A stretch of DNA of 64,000 bases from assembly GCA_963693305.1 (NCBI GenBank), contig OY855904.1:32519742-32583741 (forward strand). The letters run 5' to 3'. Under the pieces are notes generated by a model, which was not told where the DNA came from, did not search any database, and was given only the letters and a program-made list of their open reading frames with translations. Of the stretch, positions 1 through 11,713 are shown in pieces. The stretch's first letter is position 1. The number at the start of each line of letters is the position of its first letter. The stretch comes from Meandrina meandrites (lineage: Eukaryota > Cnidaria > Anthozoa > Scleractinia > Meandrinidae). The position numbers and the translations under genes were made by a program.

Positions 1-974
1 ATAATATGAATCCTCGTTTTCAAGTGTGAAGCCACTGAAAATGTTTTCCTTCCAGCTGCATGTTTTTTTATAATCCCTGGGAAACGCAACGTGAAATCGA
101 CATCTTCTGATGAAAAAAATCCGGAAGTGACATTTGTGTTCATAAACAAAAAATAACTTTGAAGAAATGGAAAATTAAATAAGATTGCAGTCAGCAATTT
201 ATTGTTCAATTCAGCTGAAGCAGGATTTCATTCACAGAATGTAACTTTGATTAAAAAGAGTTTTGTTAAATTCACCATTCAAGATTCAATCTGGAGCTTG
301 AAAACAAGAGAGTGTAATCAAATTACATTTCGCGCGAAATTTGCATAAATATTGAAACTTGCCAAAAAGTAGTTAAGACAGAATGAAAACTCACTTTAAT
401 AGTTATTGAATTCTGATATCATTGTTATTTCTATGCATCGACTATTTGAAAACTGTTCTCAGTTATGAAAACCAAACTCTTTCATTCAACTGCTTGCAGT
501 GTTTAAAAGGGGTGAAAATATTTCGCTTAATTAAATTACATTCTGCACGCAATGTTTTCTTTGCTCTCCTGTGTCGGAACGTTTAAGGAAATTGAAATCT
601 TTGTTGAGCAGTATTGCATAAATTGCAAAGGAATTGAAAAAAAATATATTTTGGCTTATTTTGATGGAATTTAGGATATTTAGAATACTGAATAAGCGGC
701 TGTATCTTGTCTATCTATGGGGCGGACCATTATTTTTTTTGGAAGCTGGGGGATGAAAATTTTTCTAAGACAGACAATTTATTTCTGTATCGTTGTCTGT
801 GAAAACAGTTTTTTTTCCGGTGTCATCTTCCTGCAGACAATTTTTTCCCTGCCTGCAAAATATTTAGTTGGGCCTTTTTTGCTTTTGCAAACAAATTTTT
901 CAGGATTCCCCTCCCCCCCCCCCCCCCCCCCCCAACTCTAAATCTCTACGATCTTCCTATGGTCTATAACGCAC
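1..974. other. No gene recognised
   Basis: AT-rich sequence with no coding region, splice pattern or repeat family that I can support. The only marked feature is a 21-base poly-C tract at 913-933. Confidence 0.5.
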
Positions 975-1165
975 TAACACTGCATGAAATGACATGTATA
1001 CGGGGGTATAATGAATCCGTATACGCAATGTGTACGGAAAGATATACTGGTGTGTACTGAAGCTCGGGTATACGGTCTGTATAATGAACATTATCCTTCT
1101 ATTTCCTTATACTAATGTATACTGTTAGGTGTAGATTACCGTACACCGAGTGTAAGGACACCTTA
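975..1165. repeat. GTATAC-type motif cluster
   Basis: A stretch unusually rich in GTATAC, TGTAC and TATACGG words, in a mostly self-complementary vocabulary. There is no fixed period, so it is a cryptic (scrambled) repeat and not a clean satellite. It lies just before a second cluster built on a different word. Confidence 0.5.
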
Positions 1166-1194
1166 TATATGTTTTGACAAAGTTAACTCCAATT

Positions 1195-1640
1195 GCTGGT
1201 AATTATATACGACATCGCGAATTTACGCATCTTTAACTCTTGCGTAAAGAACAGTAAATAGATGGCCCTCTTTACGACAGTGTTCCTTGTTCCGTAAAGA
1301 CGCGTGAACTGGCAGAGAACACGTGAAGACTTACAGCACGAAAATGGAGATTTACGGAAAATTAAAGGTGGCTTAAATCTCCTTAAAGTTGGTCATCCAA
1401 CTTTACGCGATCAATTAAAGGTTGTTAAAGGTCGTTAAACCTGACATTTACGCTACCGTGCGTAAACCTGGCGTAAATGTGGCTTAAATGTTTCAATCTC
1501 TTTAAGCAAGCTTTAAACATGAGTGTAAAGCTGGTTCAGCTTTAAAAAATGTAAAGGTAGCGTAAAGTTGATTAAATTCCAAATTTACGCCAGCTTTACT
1601 TCAGCTTTACACCACAGTAAAGTTATGTTTTCATGCTGTG
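1195..1640. repeat. TTTACG / CGTAAA motif cluster
   Basis: At least eleven copies of TTTACG or its complement CGTAAA lie within about 440 bases, with further GTAAAG and CTTTAC words. Both orientations occur, so many alternative small hairpins are possible. No fixed unit length is visible. Function unknown. Confidence 0.55.
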
Positions 1641-4600
1641 ACTCAGGGGTGGAAGCGGAATCATTGGACTTTGGATATTCATGATTCCTGTCTTGTTTTA
1701 CCTCAATGATTCATGATTCATTTATAAATTTCATTCGATATTCATGATTTATTCCCGACGGGAATCAAACTCATGACCCCTCCCACGCTTGCAACATGTT
1801 GAATATTTCATCTTTCACATTTCATTACCAATCTTAAAATGGCAACCATCTTTCTTTATTTATCCTCATACAGGGCGCTATCGACACTGCCGATTCTAGC
1901 AGTAATTGCAGGTTGGGTGTAATATTCATGTATGAACCTACAGGTCCTACAGTATTACAGTGAATGGCCTTGCTCACCATGCATTCAAGTAGCTCTGAAA
2001 CCGCTCCGGGGAAATTTTTTTAACTTTGCAAAAAGTTGCATCTTAACATGCCAATCATTATTCAATAATAAAAAATGGGGGTCACCGGACTCGTTTTTGA
2101 GTTATAAGCACTTAAAGGGAAAATTAAGGGTGTTTTTAACAGGTAAAACTGTTGCTAAAGTAACCAGTGACGTCATGAAAATGACCACAACTTATTAAGC
2201 AATGATTGGACATTTGTTTGATATCATTATTGTAGCAGCAACTGATAAAGATTTGTAGTACTGGCCCATCAAAGTTTAAGAGTTTGAAATTGCTGGAAAC
2301 CGTTGTGAGCCTCCTTAAGAGAACAAATATTATCGACTTCTCCTGAACCTCTCTTACTACCAAACCTCTAGTACACCTCTTGCTCTATGCCGTAAATACC
2401 GAAACTACTTCAACATATTTCAACCGCACTAACAATTCATGACGCATTAGACTCATGTACCCACTGGGTACTATTTTTAAAAGACGGATTGAAATACTAT
2501 CTTATTTTTTCTTTATTCTAACCTTGCAAGGTATCCTAAATCTTGTCATATTTTTTACACGTACAAAGTTTTTATTTTTAGTTAGGTGTCCCCTCCTAGC
2601 AAAGGGATTCCCTATGCTTCATTCATTCGTTCGTTCATTTGTTCATTAAAGTGGATTGTAAAAACAGAGAGGAGGACGCAAATAAAGCATTGGAAACATC
2701 GGGGACCGGGGGGGGGGGGGGGGGGGGGGGCGTTACTTATCTAAATTTAGGATGTAGGTGTAGGGCATGTGTCCTGCAAAGGTTCCTGAACCCTGACCCT
2801 TTTAAGGAGAGAAAATTAAAAAAAAAAAACTGATACCCATTTCAATGCCCGACCTAAAACCTAAAGTAACCTAAAAAATGTGTGAAAAGGTCATTATTTT
2901 TTTATTCAGTGCAGCACGGAAAGTTCAACGAGCACTCGAGTTTTATCAGACAGTATTTTTTGTTCATTTAGCTGTACGTTTACGCACTCTAAATTTATTT
3001 AATTAGCTGAAATGGCCCCTAACTAACGATCACACCGGGATCAAGATACCAAAAGGGCAAAAAGGACAGAGAACCAAATCTTTCGAGCGGCACATACCTA
3101 ACTTCCGGTACGCTGCAATCGTGTACGCATGATGTGCGTGAGAGATAATCATTAATTTCCAATGCGTTTGTCGGTTTCTGAAAACACCCAAATCTTACTA
3201 AAGTTACTTCTACTTCTGTTCCAGTGCCAGAACTCTTCAAGACATATAAATTTGTTGGGCTTTTAGCTGTATGACAGAAGTCAAGGAACTACATTGTACT
3301 ACATCCGTCTAATCCTACCGGAAATATTAAAGAACGATCACGAACTTGTTTGTCTGTATGTTGATCTCTAAGCTTCTCCAGCGATAAACTATCGGTTTAT
3401 AAGACATAGATGCTATCCAAAGTAAGAAAAGGGCGCCGGTGAGACCAATGCAATGTTTAGTTTTCATGTGAACAGTTACTTCTCAATACTGTCTAGCGAC
3501 GGCAAAAAGCTTTTCATCAATATAACTTTTTTCTTTCTACAGCAAGTTAACTGGGGGTTCCTCGTTATTGAAGCGAACACTTGGACAATAAATATGCCAT
3601 CAACAACTAAGTTATTAAAAAAGAGTTACTTTGAACGAATGTATCTAAAATATGTGTTTGTCTCGAAACCGGCAGAATCGCTCGTGCGTGCGTGACACAA
3701 ATTAATCAGGGACAGTCGAAGTGCGATTATTTTTAGTACTTTTTATAATGTAGGCAATCTTTAAGATAAATACCATTTGCCAAACGTCTGAAACGTTAGC
3801 AACTTTAAACTTTATTTTACTGTGTTGCCTGTAGCTGGAAAATATATTTATTCTTTTGTTGCGTGTTACATGTCACGTACTGAGTTGTTCATTTCAGAGG
3901 CGCCGAATTGTAATTTTGTCGCACTTTGATCGACGTTCGTACGAAATTGCTACTAGATCCCACAAATTTGAAACCGTAAACTTAAAATTCAATGACAGGA
4001 CTCTCTCTTGTTCAAATATCAGAAGATTTGAAGCACTACCGGTCAGCTTTTTTGCCCGCTAGATTTGGGTAATTTTAGACTTTTGGTTAAATGAGAAAAG
4101 TGTGTCTACTTGATCGAGGCTCAGTTCGCTCAGAAATAACCAGAGATATAAATAAGAACTATATTTCGACTAAGGAAGAGTCAATCTATACAATTAACTT
4201 TAGCAAATATTCACTGCCCTTGAAACGTCTGTGTAGCGTGAAGCTGAAAAGTGTAAAATTTCGGATCGTCGAGAAGTGAAATCTGAGCTTCCGGTACGAT
4301 AACCGTTTATCGTGGATTTCTGCCATTAAATTGAATATTTCAAAAAAACTAACTTCATATCTTTCAGTTACATACCTAAGCCTTCAAACTGACAAAGTAT
4401 GAGCGAAATCGATTTTTTGACCGTGGCCACATTTTTTTGATTTTCTTTGATTCTTACTGACATTAACTCTTAAGGTTTCGAGTTCAACGAGGAAAATCGG
4501 TAATGGTATTTTTAGTTTTTCGTGCATTAATTCTGTCTGAAGTTGGCGCCGATGGGAATATTTACCGCGATAATTTAATTATGAAAAAATAGTACTAAAG

Positions 4601-4841
4601 TCGAATATGTGTTATCCACTCGGCCATAATGGTTACAATTTGATCGGTAAAACAATTTGTAATCTATAAGTAACACAGAAATCCAACCTAACGGACGTTG
4701 TACCAAATAAAAGTCCCAGTCTATTTATAGTATCTTCGAATTCCTTGCATAGTGTTTGTTTTATGAACACGGATGTTTCCGAAAAGGCCTCAAAGGAGAC
4801 CTGCAGTGGCAACGATAAAGACAATTATAAAATACTCTTAC
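1641..4841. other. No gene recognised; poly-G tract
   Basis: Non-coding as far as I can see. An ATTCATGATT-like word recurs at about 1,675-1,780. A 23-base poly-G tract lies at 2,708-2,730. Short open frames are present but none has recognisable motifs or a convincing exon structure. Confidence 0.4.
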
Positions 4842-5132
4842 CTTCATCTCCCGAGTTATCCGATATAATAATGACATCGTAGTCATCTGTTGTTTTGATA
4901 GAGAGAAATTATACTAGGCAGAAAGCCCAATGGGAGGTAATCAAAAATAAACAGTGAAAGTGGCAGGAAAACAGGCAAAGAAAACAGTCGGAGTCCATAA
5001 CCCTTAATAAGGCAGCCCAAACAGCATCTTTCTTCATTGCTTTTGTAATTATTGCGGACTATATCGGCTGTTCCACAAATATGAGCGATAAAAAGAGAAA
5101 AAAAACCTCTTACCTTCCCCGAGGCGAGCCAT
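4842..5132 (-). CDS. Candidate start of a small spliced gene
   Basis: Low-confidence gene start on the minus strand. An ATG at 5,132-5,130 opens a 19-base coding stretch ending in a strong donor (GGGGAAG then GTAAGA, exon edge 5,114). A candidate second exon at 4,886-4,842 begins after AACAACAG and ends at another strong donor (GATGAAG then GTAAGA). The two pieces are both phase 1 and join to an acidic peptide, MARLGEDDYDVIIISDNSG. The next possible acceptor, before 4,800, would bring an early stop in that phase, so the downstream structure is unresolved. The protein is not recognised. Both donors may equally belong to a repeated sequence or be chance. Confidence 0.25.
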
Positions 5133-5496
5133 TTTTGGCGCGAAAATCCTCTCGGCCGTTGTGCATTGCAACAAAAGGTTGTCGTGTAGTCGTGTTATCA
5201 ATGAAATTACTCCAAGGCTTGATTTGTAATTTTTTTTACCTATGGAATTTTTTTCTCGTTACTCGGTTTCTCGTTACTCCGTTACTCGTTACTCGTTACT
5301 CCGTTACTCTGTTTAGTAACACCCGCCTCATCTATATTTAATTATGTATGGCTTTTTGTGATTTCTATATTCTTAAACTACGCCATTAGAATTTTGTGCT
5401 ACTTAGATACAACTGAATTCTTATTTATTACAAATTCTTGTTCAAAGTTCGCGAAATTGTGTATTGAGTGCAGTGTACTCAGATTGTATATTAAAA
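5133..5496. other. No gene recognised; TTACTCG repeats
   Basis: Contains a short run of GTTACTC/TCGTTACT words at about 5,255-5,310 and otherwise nothing recognisable. Confidence 0.4.
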
Positions 5497-5680
5497 GGGT
5501 TAGAGGCTGTTAGTTCGTGTTTTGTTTACAAATACACGCACTTGCTGGCAGCCCAATGAACGAGGAATTTTCAATACTGCACTCGGCTACGCCTCGTGCA
5601 GTATTGAAAATTTCTCGTTCATTGCGCGGCCAGCGCGTGCGTGTATTTGTAAACAAAACACTCACAACAGTCTCTGACCC
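5497..5680. mobile_element. Hairpin MITE-like element
   Basis: Two arms of about 80-90 bases are near-perfect reverse complements (from the left end at 5,497 and the right end at 5,680) around a small loop. The arms include GTGTTTTGTTTACAAATACA and its complement. No coding capacity. The shape suggests a fold-back MITE; superfamily not determined. It immediately precedes copy 1 of the large duplication and is absent from copy 2. Confidence 0.6.
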
Positions 5681-6368
5681 ATAAATAAAACATAGAAAAA
5701 TCATGTTTTATTGTTTTTCGTCAGCTTTCCTCGAGTGCTTCGCGCCTCGTTGGCTATAACCACTCGTATCCAACAAGGGCGAATGGAATATTTTGTTTTA
5801 TTAAATTGCTTTTTACTGAAGTATAAATCGACTGGACATTTCATTTTGATGTAAACGAAGTGATAGTATGAGGAGGCGGGAAAAGTTGAAACACACAAGG
5901 AAAGCGAGCGAGAGAGAATTCTTTAGAAGATTTTCCTCGACAATCTCCTCTTAAATCGTCTATTCAGTCTATTCATGCTGGAAAATTGTGACAACAATTA
6001 AGGTTTACATGAAGATCCGAAGCAATAGCTTTTCTAGAAGTTATACGCCTTGTGCAAGTGAAACGAGGCAAGGGAACGGCTGTCATCGAGACTACTATAT
6101 CATGCTGAGACAAAATTGCACTCAGTGTCGGTGAAGTTTATTGAAGTTAAAAACAACAAGATCGAGATTGAAAGGTAACAAACTTACGTGAAGTGCTGAG
6201 CCTTATTTTACGTCGAACACTGAATGAAATTGTACAGTTTTCTGGTCTTCCCGTACACTATTCGCTGCTTTTCATCTTCGTTCAGTCGCTCTTGTTGTGC
6301 ATTTACAAGCATTTTTAATTTAACTTCTCACTCGCGGCGTCTAAAATCTATATCATAAAGCAAAGAAA

Positions 6369-6532
6369 GAAGCCTAAGCCATGTTTTATACTGTCATAAA
6401 ACACGCCGGGCATTTGACAACACTCAAGAAATGTAGAAAACATTCGCCTGCGGCCCATGTTTCCTACATTTCCCTCGTGTTCTCAAATGCCCGGAGTGTT
6501 TTATGACAGAATAAAACATGGCTAAGGCTTCT
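6369..6532. mobile_element. Palindromic MITE in repeat copy 1
   Basis: Inverted arms starting GAAGCCTAAGCCATGTTTTA and ending in the complement, with a second matching block around CCGGGCATTTGA. The copy-2 equivalent (about 60,449-60,563) has a shorter loop and a small insertion in one arm. No coding capacity. Confidence 0.65.
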
Positions 6533-7045
6533 TCAGTTTATTTGTTGAACAAAGACATTTTAAAGAGCTTTTCGAGACTTTACCTTTAGTTTCAAGGCTT
6601 TTGCGTTTGGAAACCGAATGAAACTAAACGGTTTCATAGATCTTAACTAAAGATTAATTTTATACAAAGCCGACAGTGCCAGACTGAATGTCGCGATACA
6701 TTCCGACCGTTTAGTGAGACAAAACCCTTTAGCTACAAAAGAGTTTAACTTACGCCCTTTCAAGGAGTTTTGGCCGCGGAATAAAATTTATTTTTCGCCA
6801 GTTCACTTTCGTGATCACTCGCCCGAAACGTTGTCGGAAACCCCTTCAAACTTTGATTGACGGAAATCTTGGAAACGTTTCCGCGGGTGTTTCGATTTCG
6901 ATTATCGCGTATCAATGCAAACGGTGGTAATCCAACTTTTAGGTGCATCAAAGAATGCAACAACAAAAAAGCGATACACACATCTCACTTAAATGCTTTT
7001 TTTGTGACGATTTCCCTCCGATGAGTTTGCCGGCTGCCCTTCTGA

Positions 7046-7244
7046 ATAGACCTTTTTCGCTTGGGCGGTTTGTTTTCCAATTACAGACAACGTGATATTC
7101 TCTAGAGAATATTTCTTTTATCTACATATAATTTATTCACTCATTTACACGCAACTACTTAAAAATTTGAAAGCAAGAATTCTCAAGAGTATCATCACAT
7201 GATCTGTAATGGGACAACAAAACGCCCAAGCGAAAAAGGTCTAT
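7046..7244. mobile_element. MITE with ~40-bp inverted ends, copy 1
   Basis: Ends are reverse complements starting ATAGACCTTTTTCGCTTGGG. Length is about 199 bases. The same element sits at the same place in repeat copy 2 (61,048-61,242), so it was there before the large repeat was copied. The 97-codon open frame beginning at 7,199 starts inside this MITE and is therefore unlikely to be a native gene start. Confidence 0.65.
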
Positions 7245-7881
7245 TGCCCACTTCCATGTCATATGTTCTCTTGCTTCGAGGCGTGTTTAACTTAAGCAAT
7301 CCATTGTTGTTCATTCTTCGTCAAACATATAAACAGTTTGTTGATGAAAGTATTCAAATAGCCGTTCAAAATTTACGTAGAGCCACCACTGCCACTAAAA
7401 CCGGTTTACATACACTCCAACTGACAAAAAAATCCGCCATCTTGGACGATATAACTTTGAGCCTGCTGTCTTGGACAGCAATTGGCCAGTAGTCTTGCCA
7501 TCGCGTCACGCGCGGACTCACGCGCCTTTGCGTTTTCTTTCCGTCAGAATGAGTGGTTTGCGCCGTTTGTTGAATTTCTCTGCTGAATTTATTTTACCAT
7601 AATTCATAGGAGAAAGAAACCGAATTCACTGCAGTTAATACCAATGCGTTTACATTCTATTCAATTCCCACTTACTTCCCGTGGATGGACATGCTAATTA
7701 TGGTTCACTGGCTTATTAATATTTTTGGTCAATACCGGTATCCCTATCACGCATTCAATAAACAGAACTTAAGGTGAGCATGCAGACAGCATTTCGTTAC
7801 CCTCAAAGACCTCATAGTTTGAAGAAGCATGAGGGAAATAAATTTACAAGACGTTAAAAATGTTTGTTACAACAACTTCCC

Positions 7882-8130
7882 AAAATTTAAAGAGGCTTTG
7901 TCACGGATTTTAACAGTTTTCGAACAGCCAAAATTATATCTGTGTCATATGAAACCTAAAAATAATGGTCCAATTTTATTAGCAATTGGTATATTAGAGC
8001 AACGAAACTGTTAACAAGCGTCTTTGACTGCGGATGGCTTGGATGGAAATGGATTGCAACTTGAAAACTTAAGGCTAAACTTTTCAAGTTGTTTCTGAGG
8101 GTCGTCTCAAAATCAATATCTATAGCTTTA
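7882..8130. mobile_element. MITE fragment related to the 17.0-kb MITE
   Basis: Starts TTTAAAGAGGCTTTGTCACG and stays similar to the complete-looking element at 17,044-17,402 for about 240 bases, then stops without the matching right end. The same truncated fragment is present in repeat copy 2 near 61,885-62,125. Confidence 0.55.
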
Positions 8131-8212
8131 GTACATACACAAAATAATGTGTAAGCTTTTGTGTGTAATATGAAGTTAAATAAGTACAAGTAAATGTTTT
8201 TTTACCCTACAG

Positions 8213-8358
8213 AGGAAGTACAAACCAAACAGACTAAAATAGCTGTTATTACAGTTGAGCCTGCCATAATATTTTCTTTTGTTAACAAGTTATCCGCACG
8301 AGACGAAAGGGTCAAAACATCGGTCAAAACAATGAAGAATGACCCTTTCGCCTCGTTT
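8213..8358 (+). CDS. Exon of unidentified repeat-borne gene, copy 1
   Basis: A 146-base open segment preceded by a good acceptor (TTTTTACCCTACAG) and followed by a donor (GTAAGA). It encodes about 48 residues, including VQTKQTKIAVITVEPAIIFS. The equivalent segment in copy 2 (62,205-62,350) has the same length, an open frame and the donor GTAAGT. Differences are few, and the changes I compared leave the frame open. It probably belongs with the exon starting at 8,920. I do not recognise the protein. It may be a transposon-encoded gene, because the whole region is repeated. Confidence 0.4.
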
Positions 8359-8919
8359 GTAAGACAAACCGCTGAAAACTGTAAAAAAGCTATTTTACTC
8401 TTTACTTGGATTTCAAGGTGCAGCCTTGGTTGGAAAGCAAAAATTGAATTGATCTTCTTCAGTTTCCATAGCGCCTTGTGAGGCGTTTATGATTGAATAA
8501 TGGTGCATTCCTACCACAAAAGTCAACAAATGAAAAAGCGTTGAGCTAACAGGTGAACAATTCAGTGGAACTTCGCCTTCCGCTTATGATAAAAAACCCT
8601 TTACAATTACATTTCTGTAACGTGACGTCTCATTGCGACATAAACATATCACGTAAACTCCAGAAATTACCACATGGATATTAAGTTGTTTTGCAAACTT
8701 ATAATCAGTTAAAATATCAATTTTGGTTGGCACATTTTAATAGGAGAAAATTCACAGCGTTGTATGATCTCTTTATTTCTTATATACTAAAAAGAACAAT
8801 TTGTGTATCGCCATACAGCTACGATTTTATTAAACTAAATAGGCCTTTCGACCTATACGGTCCTCTTCACGAGTGTAGTAACATTTGAAATGGCAACGAC
8901 ACGTAACATGATATTACAG

Positions 8920-9189
8920 TACATGTTAGGGTGTGGGCTCTGTTAGAGCAATATGTCATTCATGTACAAAGAAGAAGGTGCTGGATACCACTGGATGCGG
9001 GAGCTCCTATTATCATTAGGTCTCCCAATTCCAGATGGTATAGAAGAAGTCTGGCAAAGAGAAAATGAGAAATGGATGAAGGGTCTTGAAAAGAAGAAGA
9101 GTGACAAGGCCAAGAATGCTAGGGCAAAATTAAAACAGAAGAGGCACCAAGAGAGTAAAAAAAGTCCGTGTTGTCAGGCAATTTGGTGA
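8920..9189 (+). pseudogene. Lysine-rich 3' exon of repeat-borne gene, with stop codon
   Basis: Follows the acceptor ATGATATTACAG. The segment has an aromatic/Leu-Gly-rich part (GYHWMRELLLSLGLPIPDG) and then a highly basic tail (KGLEKKKSDKAKNARAKLKQ). In this copy codon 8,944-8,946 is TAG, where copy 2 (62,914-63,189) has CAG, so copy 1 is probably broken. A late base change also alters the C-terminus. The layout (short hydrophobic block, then basic coiled tail) is reminiscent of the C-terminal part of cnidarian transposon proteins of the Mutator-like/Kolobok-related kind, but this is a weak inference from memory. Confidence 0.4.
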
Positions 9190-9781
9190 TTGATATTTAG
9201 TTATTAAAAGATTGCATTTCTCTTAAAAAAAATTGTTTTGGAAGAGACAACAATGATTATTTAGTTACATGACAGGGAATTATTTTTGTGCAATGTTATT
9301 CTCCATCTTATGTACACTATTTACTCAAGTGTTAACATGGAACCTACTGTACACTCTTGTTGACATGTAAAATCTTCAAGGGAAACAAAATAACAACAAC
9401 GTCAACCTTTGTTTTATGTGAAGGGTAGTTTTGTATGGTTTTCAATTGGTCAATATTTAATAAATAGAAAACATGTTCCGTATTTCTATCGAGTTATTGA
9501 AACACGAGTGGAAGTTTGGGAGAACGAGAAATGCCGTGGGAACACGAGCCGATAGGCGAGTGTTTCCACAGCTTTGTGTTTGTCTAGTGAGCTAGAAGCT
9601 CGTTCAAAATACGTACATGCAGGTATACGGCAAACCAGTGTCAGTGTAGTGTGTGTATAGCTTCATGTCAAAACTGCATAGGAGTTAGATCAAGATGTAC
9701 TCGAAAACATGGACACTGCCTCCATGAATTGATCATGGGTTACGGATGTTATTGGTATGGTGTGTATTTTATTATTATTGT

Positions 9782-10171
9782 ATTAAAGGAGCTGTGTCAT
9801 GGATTTTAGCCAAATTTAGGCATAGGAAATGGCCATAAAATTCGCTGTAATATAGAAATAACCGCTAAAAACAGCAAAGCAACATTTCAAAAACATAGCA
9901 AATACATAATATGGTACGTATGGCCAAAAGTGAATAAGATTGAAACGGATTGCGATATGGGTTTTGGAAATACTGTTGGGCTGAACAGTTTTCAAAGTTA
10001 ATCTCATTTCCTTATAACTTTAAATTATAATGCCCGGGAGACGTATTTGGTTGTAACGAAGCTATGGCTTTGCCATTTAGATCCATAGAAGTAATTTATT
10101 TGCAAACATTAAGTTTCACTGCGAGTATTTGGCAAAGTTAATAAACTCAACCGCGACACAGTCCCTTTAAT
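9782..10171. mobile_element. MITE with TTAAAGG ends
   Basis: Terminal inverted repeats: left end TTAAAGGAGCTGTGTCATGG, right end the complement of TTAAAGGGACTGTGTCGCGG. About 390 bases, no coding capacity. A second copy begins at about 63,778 and is cut by the window end. The termini resemble those of the 17,044-17,402 element (TTTGTCACGG), suggesting one broad family. Confidence 0.6.
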
Positions 10172-10180
10172 GTAAGCATG

Positions 10181-10865
10181 ACGTTATTCGGCAAACGGCA
10201 AATGCGAAGTTGCCATTCATTTTGTAACCTTTTCGTCAAATTCTAAAATAGATCCCTGAAAAAAAGAGAGGAAATGGCACATTCACGACAAACACAAACC
10301 TATTTATTTCTTCAAACAAGCGCCAAAAGGCAGAGCAAACGGCAAAAGCTCTACTTCTGCAGTGGAAAAACAAACATCATGCTTAATCTTTCTAGTATTC
10401 TACTCGTTTAGGATCAGATTTTCGCAAGCTTTGTACTCCGTAAGGAGTTATTATCTAGTTGTATTTCGGGTTAGCAGGTAATTTTGATTAATTGCTAAGA
10501 CATAACAAAGAAGGACGAATATTACATTCCCTAATTAGGGGTTGCTTCTTTTACATTAAGAGCGGGGTAGGATAAGGATTCTCGACCAATCGCTATTTCG
10601 GAGAAAATACCTAAACGTGTTTTTAAACTTCATCAATTTTCAGCGAAGCGCTTTCTAGCACCAAAAACAGTTGTTTATAAAACAACATTTTTGATCTTTT
10701 ATCAAACATTTAAGCGTAAAATGACTTCAAGTCAAGCTTTCAAAAAGTTAACAAACAGATCACTTTAGTGACCAAGTTGTGTAAACCAATTATGAAAACT
10801 GTCTTCCGGTGAAAAGGGAAGAATAACAGTGACATCTGAATTATTCGTTATCGAAGACCAACAAA
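10181..10865. other. Upstream region of receptor pseudogene, no gene seen
   Basis: AT-rich DNA with no recognisable coding or repeat content. Confidence 0.4.
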
Positions 10866-11599
10866 TTGTGGCTAAAACGATTTCAGGGAAAACGCTTGTT
10901 CGTTATGGTTTCCCAGTTTTGCGCTCAGCCGTTGAAAGAATATAAAATACTCGTACGTCTTTTCGAAACTTTTATGTTAATTTTATGCGTATTTATCGTG
11001 GCGTTTTCTGCCGTGGCAACGTTTGGAAATCTCCTTGCAATTAGCGCCTTGTGCAAATCCTCGTCGATACCCACTAATTTAAAGAAATTGTTCCTAAGTC
11101 TTGCCTTCTCTGATCTTGCCGTGGGAATGTATGCTCAACTAATGCTTGGTGCTATCGTAACAGTGATGTTAAAGATAGGAGCCAGTGGAAAATATAAATT
11201 CGACTTCTACTGTCCATCAATTTTATCAACAGCTTATTTTTCCTTTTTTCTCCTGGCTTGTACATCGTTTCTAAATGTAACCGCCATCGCTGTTGACAGA
11301 CTTCTCTCTATTTTGCTTCATCTCCGATACCAAGAACGTGTGACGCCAAAACGTGTTATTATTGCCGTGGTGTCCTTATGGTTAGCAAGTGGCGTTCACT
11401 GCGTCCATATTCATATCACTTCCTACCAGTAATGGAATGGTATCTAATGATATTGAATTTGTTGGCCTCCTCGTTACAACTGTGGCTCATTTTCGCATTT
11501 ACAAGGTTGCCAGATATCATCATAATCAGATTCAAAGTCAGTGGCAACTGCAAAATGGTCAAGCAATGGAGACACTTCGAGAGAAAAAGTAGGCTGTAA
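10866..11599 (+). pseudogene. Truncated rhodopsin-class GPCR pseudogene
   Basis: Intronless remnant of a class A seven-helix receptor, clearly paralogous to the intact gene at 22,294-23,244. Visible parts are TM1 with FGN, TM2 with LAFSDLAVG, TM3 ending in VDRLLSILLHLRYQ, and TM4. The frame breaks near 11,395, where about one base is gained or lost. A second frame then continues through TM5 (VGLLVTTVAHFRIYKVARYH) to LREKK, followed directly by a stop. TM6, TM7 and the C-terminal tail are missing. A functional receptor cannot be made from this copy. Its class is the adenosine/melanocortin-like orphan group expanded in cnidarians (inference from overall look). Confidence 0.85.
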
Positions 11600-11713
11600 G
11601 AGCAGTTGTTTCTAAGAGTCAAGCAAAGTGGGAAATGAAAATTTTTGACCCCGCTTCAAATTTTGCATGCAGTTAGATATTCAGGGGGGATGTACAAAAA
11701 TGCCTTTCTTTAA

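Larger units (their letters stand above)
5681..10180. repeat. Large dispersed repeat, copy 1
   Basis: Almost the whole interval is repeated in direct orientation near the window end (56,445-56,494 and 59,894-64,000) at what looks like well over 90% identity, including nested MITEs and two exon-like open segments. The element must be at least 4.1 kb, and the second copy is cut by the window edge. Outer termini are not certain, so this could be a transposon or a segmental duplication. A short inverted piece matching 6,800-6,935 also lies at 56,208-56,330, which favours a mobile repeat family over a single duplication event. Confidence 0.8.

Noticed and set aside
7199..7492. 97-codon open frame conserved in both large-repeat copies
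   Set aside because: It starts inside a MITE and has no recognisable motif; conservation is explained by recent duplication of the DNA.
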